A stretch of DNA of 64,000 nucleotides from a bacterium (lineage in GTDB: Bacteria; Planctomycetota; Planctomycetia; Kolteriales; Kolteriaceae), in NCBI GenBank assembly GCA_019753235.1, contig JAIELF010000026.1, forward strand, positions 22,269 through 86,268. The letters are read 5' to 3'. Position numbers and translations under genes: made by a program. Every line of letters starts with the position of its first letter. The stretch's first letter is position 1. Positions 8,473 through 16,136 of the stretch are shown here, piece after piece. The notes under the pieces were generated by a model. That model worked only from the letters and a program-made list of their open reading frames with translations, made no database searches and was not told where the DNA came from.

Positions 8473-8808
8473 TTGCACGATCACGCCGACGCCCACTCGA
8501 ATCCCTTTCATGTTGGAAGAATCTTCGCGCTGCTCGTGGCATTGACGATGGCGACGTTTGCATCCCTTTTTATCAGAGCGCAGTGGGCCAGTGCCTGGTC
8601 GCCGACTACCAACACCATCTTCATTCTGCTCGTGGCCAGCGCGAAGGCGCTACTCGTGATTCTGTTCTTCATGCATTGGAAGTACGAGAAGGCGTGGAAG
8701 TATTTACTCTGCGTGCCGACCATTTTGCTGGCGATCGTCGCGGTGCTCGCGCTCCTGCCCGATGTCGCCTACGAGACGTATGAAAAAACAAGCTGGCACG
8801 GGCCGTGA
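8473..8808 (+). CDS. Cytochrome c oxidase subunit IV-like membrane protein
   Basis: 111 residues with three hydrophobic helices and the conserved 'SAKALLVILFFMHWKYE' segment of the prokaryotic CyoD/CtaF-like subunit IV family. It is a small accessory subunit next to coxC. No ATG suits it: I choose TTG 8473 (protein beginning MHDHADAHSNPFH), about eight bases after AGAGGGAG. The frame is open further upstream into coxC, but that part reads as coxC in another frame. Confidence 0.85.
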   Translation: MHDHADAHSNPFHVGRIFALLVALTMATFASLFIRAQWASAWSPTTNTIFILLVASAKALLVILFFMHWKYEKAWKYLLCVPTILLAIVAVLALLPDVAYETYEKTSWHGP

Positions 8809-8849
8809 CATGAACGGTCGCTTCGACGGGCTTTAAGGATCACTTTCGA

Positions 8850-9821
8850 ATGGTCGACCGGATCAACTCGCTTGGCATGAACGACCATGGTGGATGCGCC
8901 CTCCATGCCGAGCATCTTTCGCATCACTACGGGCAAAGAACGGCTCTGGATGATGTCTCGCTCGATATCGGTGTGGGCGAGACCTTTGCTCTTTTGGGTC
9001 CCAATGGCGGCGGAAAGACAACTCTCTTCAAACTTCTCTCCACATCGATGCCCGTTCAAGCGGGAACCCTGGAAATCTTTGGGATTGGTGTCCGGAACGC
9101 ACCGCTCGATGTCCGCAGGCAGATCGGCGTCGTCTTTCAAAGTCCCAGCCTCGATAAAAAGCTTTCCGTCCGCGAGAATCTCCTCCATCACGCGCGTCTT
9201 TACGGTATGGCGCGATCCGAATACTTGCCGCGAATGGAAGAAACGCTTTCGCTGCTCGGCTTGGCGGATCGGCTCCGCGATCGGGTGGAACAACTCTCGG
9301 GTGGGCTGGCTCGGCGAGTGGAGATCGCGAAGTCTCTCTTACATGGTCCCCGCCTTCTCATTCTCGATGAGCCGAGCACCGGCCTCGACCCGGCTGCGCG
9401 AAGCGACTTGTGGAAGTATCTGGCCAGTTTGAAGGAATCCGGTGTCACCCTACTGACAACGACGCATCTGATGGATGAGGCCGAGCAGGGAGACCGTGTC
9501 GGCATCCTGCATCAAGGGAAGCTCGTGGCCTTGGGATCGCCGGCCGTGCTCCGTTCGCAGATTGGGGGTGAAGTCGTCTCGATCCATTCGGCCGAGCCCG
9601 ACGCGCTGGCGAACATGCTTCTTCAGCATTGGGAGATTAAAGCGGAAATCCGCGGTGGGCTTGTCCGCTTCGAGCATCCGACCGGCTTTGACCTTCTCCC
9701 GGAGATTCTGGATTTTGCGCGAGGAAAAGTCGAATCCCTCTCGGTCTCTCGCCCGACGCTCGAAGATGTTTTTCTTCAGCGGACCGGCCATCGTTTCTGG
9801 GGGGATATCGAGCATGGCTAA
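8850..9821 (+). CDS. ABC transporter ATP-binding protein (ABC-2/NosF-like)
   Basis: 323 residues: a standard ATPase domain with Walker A GPNGGGKTT (about 50-58), Q-loop 'VVFQSPSLD', signature 'LSGGLARRVEI', Walker B 'LLILDEPSTGLDP' and H-loop 'LLTTTHLMDEA', followed by the about 90-residue C-terminal extension typical of the ABC-2 drug/polysaccharide and NosF-like exporters. It drives the permease encoded next, whose start it overlaps by eight bases. Position between oxidase subunit IV and SCO suggests a role in oxidase maturation, for example in metal or heme handling at the membrane, but the substrate is unknown. Confidence 0.9.
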   Translation: MVDRINSLGMNDHGGCALHAEHLSHHYGQRTALDDVSLDIGVGETFALLGPNGGGKTTLFKLLSTSMPVQAGTLEIFGIGVRNAPLDVRRQIGVVFQSPSLDKKLSVRENLLHHARLYGMARSEYLPRMEETLSLLGLADRLRDRVEQLSGGLARRVEIAKSLLHGPRLLILDEPSTGLDPAARSDLWKYLASLKESGVTLLTTTHLMDEAEQGDRVGILHQGKLVALGSPAVLRSQIGGEVVSIHSAEPDALANMLLQHWEIKAEIRGGLVRFEHPTGFDLLPEILDFARGKVESLSVSRPTLEDVFLQRTGHRFWGDIEHG

Positions 9822-10629
9822 CGCCTTCAGCGTCCGCCCGCTTCGACCCCGCGCGGGAATCCTCGCCGCCTGGACACTTGCCGAGCGCGAAGTCGTGCGG
9901 TTTCTCCGACAACCCAACCGAGTCATCGGCGCGCTCGGGCAGCCGATCATCTTCTGGGTATTCTTAGGGCTGGGGCTCCGCGGATCCTTTCGGCCGCAGA
10001 CACCGTCGGGAAGTGTCCCGTATGATCAATACTTTTTCCCTGGCGTGCTGGCGATGATCGTCCTTTTCACAGCGATTTTCTCGACCATTTCGATCATCGA
10101 AGATCGGCGCGAGGGTTTCCTGCAGGGGGTCTTGGTCGCACCCGTCGAAAGGTTCTGGATCGTGCTGGGTAAAGTTGTTGGCGGGACCGTATTGGCCCTT
10201 TTGCAATCGATCGTGTTTCTCACACTAGCTCCTTTGGCGGGCATCCCGCTCAGTTTATTGGGCGTCCTGACGACGGTTCTTCTGCTCGCGGTGTTGGGAA
10301 TCGCGCTGACGAGTCTCGGATCGGTGTTGGCTTGGCGGACAGACTCGGTCCAAGGGTTTCATGCGGTGATGAGCATCCTTTTGTTTCCGATGTGGTTTTT
10401 GTCGGGCTCAGTCTTTCCACTGGAAGGGGCCCCGACCTGGCTGGCCTGGGTGGTGCGATTGAATCCTCTCACGTACGGCGTTGCTGGCATTCGTCGGTTG
10501 CTTGCCATCGGAGGGGATAGTTCGCTGATTCCGGAAAGCGTCGCGAGCTTGTCCGTTTCGATTCCCATCACGATCGGCTTTGCCGTCGTGACATTCCTCT
10601 GGGCGACTCGGTCGGCCCGTCGGTACTGA
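9814..10629 (+). CDS. ABC-2 type transporter permease
   Basis: 271 residues with six hydrophobic segments, the size of ABC-2 permeases. Family features seen: 'EREVVRFLRQPNRV' amphipathic start, 'YDQYFFPGVLAMIVLF', 'STISIIEDRREGFLQGVLVAPV' (the coupling region after helix 2) and 'LFPMWFLSGSVFPLEG'. It pairs with the ATPase just upstream to form an exporter or flippase. The ATG at 9814 lies inside the end of the ATPase gene; the frame is open further upstream only as an out-of-frame shadow of that gene. Confidence 0.88.
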   Translation: MANAFSVRPLRPRAGILAAWTLAEREVVRFLRQPNRVIGALGQPIIFWVFLGLGLRGSFRPQTPSGSVPYDQYFFPGVLAMIVLFTAIFSTISIIEDRREGFLQGVLVAPVERFWIVLGKVVGGTVLALLQSIVFLTLAPLAGIPLSLLGVLTTVLLLAVLGIALTSLGSVLAWRTDSVQGFHAVMSILLFPMWFLSGSVFPLEGAPTWLAWVVRLNPLTYGVAGIRRLLAIGGDSSLIPESVASLSVSIPITIGFAVVTFLWATRSARRY

Positions 10630-10752
10630 AGTTCGTGCAGGAAAAGACTGGGGCGATCCAACTCGCGTGGTCGAGTCACCCGCGAATCCTGGCCCCTGGA
10701 TCTGGGCGGCAAGCGAATGGTGTTTTCTGAAATTCGTTAGGAGAAGTTCTTC

Positions 10753-11442
10753 ATGCGTCGGCTTTCGGTCGGTGAGATCACTTGGGGGCGGATGCCGATC
10801 GGTTGGCTTTTGTTCCTCTCGGCGATTGTTGCCGGCCTTTTGGTTTATTTTCTGCCGCCTCCTCCGCGCGGGCTAAATGAGAATCCTACTGAGTTGCCGA
10901 GAGAGTTTCGGCCCGCGTCGCTGGATCGGCCGGTGCCGGACTTCGAACTCGTGGATCAAGCAGGCAACAAAGTGACACTGGCGGACCTCAAGGGATCTTA
11001 CTGGGTGGCGGGCTTCATCTTTACTCGTTGCAAAGGAATTTGTCCGACGGTTTCCTCCGCGATGGCCAAGCTTCGAGATGAGCTTCCGCCGGAGATCAAG
11101 TTGGTCAGTTTCTCGGTCGACCCGAAGTTCGATACACCGGCGGTGCTGGCCGATTACGCATCTCGGTTCGGCGTTAAGGACGCAACTCGCTGGAAGTTTC
11201 TGACCGGCCAGCGCGATGTGATTTACCGCATCAGCAAGGATGGGTTTCTTCTCGTTGTCGAGGAGAATCCCGATCCACAAGCCGACCCGGGTGATTTAGT
11301 GACGCACACTAGTCGAATTGTGATTGTGGATGATCAAGGGATCGCCCGGACAACATATAACACGCTCGATCCATCAAGTGTGGACCTTGTCAAGCAGTCG
11401 ATTCAGAGGCTTCAGAAGAAGAAATCGAATGAGCATCAATGA
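10753..11442 (+). CDS. SCO1/SenC copper chaperone for CuA assembly
   Basis: 229 residues: one N-terminal membrane anchor (residues about 17-37) and a periplasmic thioredoxin-like domain. The copper ligands of the family are present: C93-KGI-C97 and H185 in 'DLVTHTSRIV'. SCO proteins deliver copper to, or reduce, the CuA cysteines of subunit II, so the gene fits at the end of the oxidase operon. ATG 10753 has AGGAG about ten bases upstream. The last 14 bases overlap the next gene. Confidence 0.93.
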   Translation: MRRLSVGEITWGRMPIGWLLFLSAIVAGLLVYFLPPPPRGLNENPTELPREFRPASLDRPVPDFELVDQAGNKVTLADLKGSYWVAGFIFTRCKGICPTVSSAMAKLRDELPPEIKLVSFSVDPKFDTPAVLADYASRFGVKDATRWKFLTGQRDVIYRISKDGFLLVVEENPDPQADPGDLVTHTSRIVIVDDQGIARTTYNTLDPSSVDLVKQSIQRLQKKKSNEHQ

Positions 11443-11881
11443 TTTGCCCGCCGTCAACGCGACGCTCAACGGCTTGGCCGCTGTGTTGCTGGTGACCGGT
11501 TGGGTTTTCATTCGCCGAAAGAACATTCCCGCGCACCGCGCGTCGATGATCGCGGCCTTTGCGATGTCGGCCCTCTTTCTGACCTGTTATCTCACGTACC
11601 ACTACTATCGCTACTCGGTGACCGGCGAAGGCTCGACAAAGTTCCCTGGGACGGGGATCTGGAAAACGATTTACCTAGCGATTCTAGTCCCCCACATCAT
11701 CCTTGCCGTGGTCATGTTGCCGATGATTTTGCGGGTCTTTTACTTTGCGTTCAAGGGGGACATTGCAAGGCATCGGCCGCTGGCGCGGATCACCCTCCCC
11801 ATCTGGGTTTACGTCTCGGTAACGGGGGTTCTGGTTTATGTGATGCTCTACCGCATCACCTGGGTTCCCATCGGTGCATGA
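11429..11881 (+). CDS. DUF420 membrane protein (CtaM-like)
   Basis: 150 residues with four hydrophobic helices. The pattern 'LNGLAAVLLVTGWVFIRR', 'HRASMIAAFAMSALFL', 'YLTYHYYRY' and 'HIILAVVMLPM' matches the DUF420 family; its Bacillus/Staphylococcus member CtaM is needed for activity of heme-A oxidases. The conserved histidines near helix ends could bind heme or metal. The ATG at 11429 lies inside the 3' end of the SCO gene, so the two are translationally coupled. Last gene of the oxidase operon; assembly role inferred from family and position. Confidence 0.85.
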   Translation: MSINDLPAVNATLNGLAAVLLVTGWVFIRRKNIPAHRASMIAAFAMSALFLTCYLTYHYYRYSVTGEGSTKFPGTGIWKTIYLAILVPHIILAVVMLPMILRVFYFAFKGDIARHRPLARITLPIWVYVSVTGVLVYVMLYRITWVPIGA

Positions 11882-12166
11882 TCCGCCTGTATGATGTTCG
11901 ACTCGCCAATCATCACGGTTGGGTCGAAACGTCGGGCGTGAGAACCTTCCTTGATGTCGAGCGGTCGATGGGGTTGCCGGCTTGCCAATGGGCGCTGAGT
12001 ACGTAATCAATCGATCGGGTGGCCCACACAGGGCGGCTGGCCGGCGGGGCTGGCTCTGTGGATTTATTCTGAATGTGTCCGATCGACATCCCGGCTCGCG
12101 ACAGCGAGTCCTCCGATCGGTTCACAAATCCATGAACGTATTCTCAGATAGGGGAAGGACTCTCCC

Positions 12167-13435
12167 ATGTCGGAACATCGTCGGCTTGGCATTTTGGTGG
12201 GTGGAGGACCCGCGCCTGGGATCAACGGAGTGATCAGCGCCGCCACGATCGAGGCTCGCAATCATGACATGGAGGTGATCGGATTTTGGGAAGGATTTAA
12301 GCATTTGATGGCGGGCCGAACCGATCAATGTCGGCCTCTGGATATCGACTCGGTTTCGCGGATTCACTTTCAAGGTGGCAGTGTACTCAAGACCGCACGC
12401 GCCAATCCAACGAAGAATCCCGACGATATGCTGCGAGTGGTGACTGCCCTTCGCGAACTCAACATCAAGTATCTGATCACGATCGGCGGCGACGACACCG
12501 CATTCAGTTCCAACAAACTGGCCGCGGCCAGTCAGGGCTTCTTTCAGGTCGTCCATGTTCCCAAGACAATCGATAACGACCTTCCTTTGCCGCCGGGCGT
12601 GCCGACGTTTGGCTTCGAGACGGCCCGTCACTTTGGTGTTCAGATCGTGCAGAACCTCATGATGGATGCGGCGACCGCCCCGCGATGGTACATCGTGGTT
12701 GCCATGGGGCGCAAAGCGGGGCATCTCGCGCTCGGCATCGGCAAGGCGGCTGCTTCTCCTTTGACGGTGATTCCCGAAGAATGGCATGGCCGACCTGTGA
12801 CGTTCAAGGAAGTCTGCGACATCGTCGAGGGGGCGATCATCAAACGCCGGTATCTCGGTCGCGATCATGGAGTGGCCATTCTGGCTGAGGGCTTGGCGGA
12901 GTTTATGAGCGATGAAGATCGCGAAAAAGTTTTCGGCAACGATGAGGATGTGACGCGCGACGATCACGGTCACTTGAAGCTCGAGGATATCGAGTTTGGA
13001 CGAAGCGTGCGGATCGAACTCCGCCGGCGATTCAAGGGTCGCAACATGAACGTGACCATGGTCAGCAAAAATCTCGGGTACGAACTCCGCTGTGCCGACC
13101 CCATCCCGTTCGACTGCGAATACACGCGCAATCTTGGTTTCGGGGCGGTGCAGTATTTACTTCATGGCGGTTCGGGGGCCATTGTGACTTTCCAAGGGGC
13201 AACCATGGTACCGATGCCCGTCGATTCGTTGATCGACTCGCGAACCGGCAGGCCGCAGGTTCGGTATGTCGACACCAACCACGAATCGTACCAGGTTGCT
13301 CGGCAATACATGATTCGGCTCGAGAAGCGAGACTTTGAGGATGACGACCGGCTCGAAAGATTGGCGGCCGCGGGAAACATGACGGCAGCGCAGTTCCGCT
13401 CCACGTTCGAGTATCTTGTCCATCCGCCTGCGTAG
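12167..13435 (+). CDS. pfp: Phosphofructokinase, PPi-dependent type
   Basis: 422 residues, PfkA superfamily. Motifs point to the pyrophosphate-using branch: 'GGGPAPGIN' at 12-20, GGDDT at 107-111 (ATP enzymes have GGDGS; the second Asp blocks ATP) and PKTIDND at 132-138 (Lys where ATP enzymes have Gly). It interconverts fructose 6-phosphate and fructose 1,6-bisphosphate with PPi as donor, reversibly, so it can serve glycolysis and gluconeogenesis. 'MGRKAGHLALG' and 'FETAR' are substrate-binding segments. The ATG is preceded by GGGGAAGGA. It stands alone; nucleotide preference is inferred from residues, not shown. Confidence 0.9.
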   Translation: MSEHRRLGILVGGGPAPGINGVISAATIEARNHDMEVIGFWEGFKHLMAGRTDQCRPLDIDSVSRIHFQGGSVLKTARANPTKNPDDMLRVVTALRELNIKYLITIGGDDTAFSSNKLAAASQGFFQVVHVPKTIDNDLPLPPGVPTFGFETARHFGVQIVQNLMMDAATAPRWYIVVAMGRKAGHLALGIGKAAASPLTVIPEEWHGRPVTFKEVCDIVEGAIIKRRYLGRDHGVAILAEGLAEFMSDEDREKVFGNDEDVTRDDHGHLKLEDIEFGRSVRIELRRRFKGRNMNVTMVSKNLGYELRCADPIPFDCEYTRNLGFGAVQYLLHGGSGAIVTFQGATMVPMPVDSLIDSRTGRPQVRYVDTNHESYQVARQYMIRLEKRDFEDDDRLERLAAAGNMTAAQFRSTFEYLVHPPA

Positions 13436-13505
13436 GACGCCCCTCAAATCCGGTCGGCGATCGCGTAGAGTAAGAGAAGAACGATGGATGTACGCGCAGG
13501 AGAAG

Positions 13506-13550
13506 CTTCGCCAGGGCCGTGCCGTTTGACCGATTCAACCCTGGGCGAAG
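13506..13550. repeat. Long stem-loop between pfp and Nudix gene
   Basis: CTTCGCCAGGG (13506-13516) pairs with CCCTGGGCGAAG (13539-13550): eleven base pairs with one bulged G and a loop of about 22 bases. It starts 70 bases after the pfp stop and ends about 105 bases before the Nudix start. No T-run follows on either strand, so it may be a processing or termination signal not of the classic type, or a structured leader. Confidence 0.45.
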
Positions 13551-13654
13551 GCTCTGTGGAAGTGAAGATCAAGCGGGCGGGTTTTCATCATGGACCGACT
13601 AGCTTGGCTCTTGCGACCTAATCTGAGGTGAATCCTGAAGGAGGAGCTTCATTC

Positions 13655-14218
13655 ATGGCCACCGACAACGATCCTCTGAAATTCGCCAAGCGGGTTCCCG
13701 ATGGCGATAGCCGTGAGCGATTGGTGTGCGGCGATTGCGGCTGGATCCATTACGAGAATCCAAAGATCATCGTCGGGGCGGTCTGTACTTGGCAGGACAA
13801 GTTCCTTCTTTGTCGGCGGGCGATCGAGCCTCGGATCGGCTTTTGGACGATGCCGGCCGGCTTTATGGAGGAGGGGGAAACGGCCGAGGAGGGAGCCGCC
13901 CGCGAGGCGATGGAAGAGGCGTGCGCCCCGATCGAGATAGATCGGCTGCTGGCTATCTATTCGGTTCCTCGGATCAGCCAGGTCCACCTCATCTATCGCG
14001 CTCGTCTAAAGGAACCGACGTTCGATGTTGGCCCCGAGAGTGCCGAGGTCAAACTCCTCGCTTGGGATGACATTCCCTGGACCGATCTGGCCTTTCCGAC
14101 GGTCCACTGGGCGCTTGCGCACTTTCGCGAAGTAGCCCACCGCGAGGAGTTTTCTCCATTTGTCACGCCGCCGCAAGCGATCGAAAACATGCGCCGCCAT
14201 CCTCGCCCCCATCACTAG
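13655..14218 (+). CDS. Nudix hydrolase with N-terminal CxxC segment
   Basis: 187 residues. A short N-terminal stretch '[18 protein letters not shown]' resembles the zinc-ribbon lead-in of NudC-like and related Nudix proteins, though only two cysteines are visible. The Nudix box follows as G-x5-E-x7-RE-x2-EE (GFMEEGE...REAMEEAC), with Cys in place of the final Gly. Such enzymes hydrolyse nucleoside diphosphates linked to another group; the substrate cannot be told. ATG 13655 is chosen over a GTG at 13628 because AAGGAGGAG ends seven bases before it. Confidence 0.87.
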   Translation: MATDNDPLKFAKRVPDGDSRERLVCGDCGWIHYENPKIIVGAVCTWQDKFLLCRRAIEPRIGFWTMPAGFMEEGETAEEGAAREAMEEACAPIEIDRLLAIYSVPRISQVHLIYRARLKEPTFDVGPESAEVKLLAWDDIPWTDLAFPTVHWALAHFREVAHREEFSPFVTPPQAIENMRRHPRPHH

Positions 14219-14290
14219 CGTTTCTCGCTCTGCCAGAGAATAAATCCTCTGTTTTCAGACCGTTCGTTGGCTCATCAAGGATCGATGCCC

Positions 14291-14348
14291 ACTCGAAATC
14301 GAGTTGTCTGATTTAGTTCGAATTGACGACCATCCGAGCAACGCTCGG
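14291..14348. promoter_or_regulatory. Two palindromes upstream of MacB-type ATPase gene
   Basis: ACTCGA-AA-TCGAGT (14291-14304) is a perfect 14-base dyad, and CCGAGC-AAC-GCTCGG (14334-14348) is a perfect 6-3-6 hairpin. They lie 64-121 bases before the ATG at 14412 and just before 'cataataagg', which could be a -10 region. They may be an operator and leader hairpin. No regulator is encoded adjacent, so this is a sequence observation with inferred meaning. Confidence 0.3.
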
Positions 14349-14411
14349 GAACGAGCGCATAATAAGGAGTAGGTTCCTCTTGTTGGTAACGGGGGGCCGG
14401 AGGACATTTGC

Positions 14412-15128
14412 ATGACGGCGGTGGCCGAGCTGACCGATCTCTGGAAGGTTTACGATCTCGGCGAAGTGAAAGTAGAAGCCCTTCGCGGGGTCAATCTTCG
14501 CTTCGACCAGGCGGATTACGTCGCCATCATGGGGGCCAGCGGCTCGGGAAAGAGCACGCTTCTAAATGTTCTGGGATGTCTGGATCGACCGACCTATGGC
14601 CGATACCTCTTGGGGGGAGACGACGTTGCCACCGTCGATGATGACACTCTTTCGGAGATGCGAGGCAAGCGGATCGGGTTCATTTTTCAGTCGTACAATC
14701 TTATCCAGCAACTTACCGTCGTCGAGAATATCGAAGTTCCGCTGATCTATCAGGGGGGAGCGACGCGGGAACGTCGGGAGCGGTGTATCGAATTGGCTAG
14801 GATGGTCGGTCTGGGGTCTAGGCTTGATCATCGCCCCAATCAACTCTCGGGCGGGCAGCAGCAGCGCGTCGCCATCGCCCGAAGTCTGGTGAACGATCCC
14901 TATTTCATTCTTGCCGACGAAGCGACCGGCAATCTCGATTCGCGTACCAGCGAAGAGATCATGGATCTGCTAGCGAGGTTGAACGATGAGGGAAAGACGA
15001 TCATCATGGTGACGCATGAAGAGGATATTGCCGAGCATGCCCACCGAATCATTCGCATGAAAGATGGGCAGGTCCTCGAAGATAAGATCAACGAATCGGT
15101 CCGAAGACCGACGAGGGAACGAGCATGA
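14412..15128 (+). CDS. MacB/LolD-type ABC ATPase without permease gene
   Basis: 238 residues, all ABC motifs present: Walker A GASGSGKST (41-49), 'FIFQSYNLIQQLTVVENIEVPL', signature 'LSGGQQQRVAIAR', Walker B 'YFILADEATGNLD', H-loop 'IIMVTHE'. The FQS-NL and DEATGNLD forms are typical of the MacB/FtsE/LolD branch, which powers mechanotransmission or lipoprotein release with a four-helix permease. No such permease is encoded on either side; the only coupled gene is the secreted repeat protein downstream (ATGA overlap). GGAGGA lies upstream of the ATG. Partner permease probably encoded elsewhere. Confidence 0.92.
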   Translation: MTAVAELTDLWKVYDLGEVKVEALRGVNLRFDQADYVAIMGASGSGKSTLLNVLGCLDRPTYGRYLLGGDDVATVDDDTLSEMRGKRIGFIFQSYNLIQQLTVVENIEVPLIYQGGATRERRERCIELARMVGLGSRLDHRPNQLSGGQQQRVAIARSLVNDPYFILADEATGNLDSRTSEEIMDLLARLNDEGKTIIMVTHEEDIAEHAHRIIRMKDGQVLEDKINESVRRPTRERA

Positions 15129-16063
15129 TGCGCAGGATGTCGATCACCTATCCGGTCCTATGGGCGGGTCTTTTTTGTTCGGAAGGGTCTGTGACGTGGG
15201 GACAGAGCCCACAGGCCGAGCCAGCCCGAACGACGCAGAGCGCCGCGGGCAACGAGAAGAAGGAAGAGAAGACGCCGATCAAAGCCTCTCGCGAGATCAT
15301 TCAGTTCGTGGAGAAGGAAGTAAGTAAAGACCCTGATGCAGTGATTGAGATTTCCGAGCTAGGACGGATTCTCGACGAGTTCGAGCGCAAGAGAAAGGTC
15401 TTTCTGCCGGGCCGCGATGTCCTCGAAACGCAGGAGACTAGTGCCCGGGAATTGATGGAGGCTCTCGACCGAGCGTTGACCAGCGACCCTTCCAAAGTCA
15501 AAAAGGTGACCAGCGTTTCGACCCGGATCGAAGGGGGAAAGTCTCTCTCGCAATTGAAGCCCTTCCAAAGGCGCGACGCGCTCAACAATCCAGATAAACT
15601 GCTGGAAGTGAAAGGTGGATTGGGGGGTGGATCGAAGGAGGTCGTCGCGCGGGCGATTCTTCGTGTTCGTCCCGACTTGGCCGACGGCCGGCGCGGGCCA
15701 GCCTTTTCGCGATACGCCAATTCGTCGGCGCCGATTTCGGATGCCGACTACACTCGCATCGTTCGCGAATTCTTAGCCCGCCCCAAGGCCGACGAATTTG
15801 AACAGCTTGATATCGCGATTCAGCGAGCACAGAACACGCCCGTGACGGGAAACTTTTCGAATGGCAAGCCGAGAAAAGATGCCAAGGGGAATGATGTCTT
15901 TCCCAACGGCAGCCGGCGATACGACAATCAGGGCCGACCCCTTTATCCCAATGGCAAAAGGCAATTCGACGATCGGGGCGAGCCACTTCATTCCAACGGC
16001 AAACCGAAGTACACCGGGGCCGGCGTTCCGCTGACGGCTGCGGGCGCAGCCAAGCCGCGCTGA
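15125..16063 (+). CDS. Exported protein with four C-terminal 15-residue repeats
   Basis: 312 residues, family not recognised. The start has a signal-like hydrophobic stretch (residues about 7-25, 'YPVLWAGLFC'), then a polar linker rich in A/E/K, a mixed helical middle, and a C-terminal tail of four tandem repeats (about residues 245-304). Consensus per unit is x-N-G-K-x-x-x-D-x-x-G-x-P-L-x; units begin SNGKPRKD, PNGSRRYD, PNGKRQFD and SNGKPKYT. The ATG overlaps the stop of the ABC ATPase (ATGA), so the two are co-translated. The repeat is short, hydrophilic and turn-rich, which suggests a surface-exposed or binding tail; function unknown. Confidence 0.75.
   Translation: MMRRMSITYPVLWAGLFCSEGSVTWGQSPQAEPARTTQSAAGNEKKEEKTPIKASREIIQFVEKEVSKDPDAVIEISELGRILDEFERKRKVFLPGRDVLETQETSARELMEALDRALTSDPSKVKKVTSVSTRIEGGKSLSQLKPFQRRDALNNPDKLLEVKGGLGGGSKEVVARAILRVRPDLADGRRGPAFSRYANSSAPISDADYTRIVREFLARPKADEFEQLDIAIQRAQNTPVTGNFSNGKPRKDAKGNDVFPNGSRRYDNQGRPLYPNGKRQFDDRGEPLHSNGKPKYTGAGVPLTAAGAAKPR
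15857..16036 (+). repeat. Four tandem 45-base coding repeats
   Basis: Units at 15857-15901, 15902-15946, 15947-15991 and 15992-16036 each encode 15 residues of consensus xNGKxxxDxxGxPLx. DNA identity between units is lower than protein identity, so the repeat looks selected at protein level and is not a fresh slippage product. Confidence 0.8.
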
Positions 16064-16136
16064 GCCGATATCGGTCATGGTTTACCCTCCACCCACCTAC
16101 GATAGGCCTTGTTGCCTAGCAAATGGGCAGACCGGT

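Noticed and set aside
12122..12973. Long minus-strand open frame opposite the phosphofructokinase gene
   Set aside because: It mirrors the codon positions of a clear gene, has no recognisable domain, and its start lacks a ribosome site.
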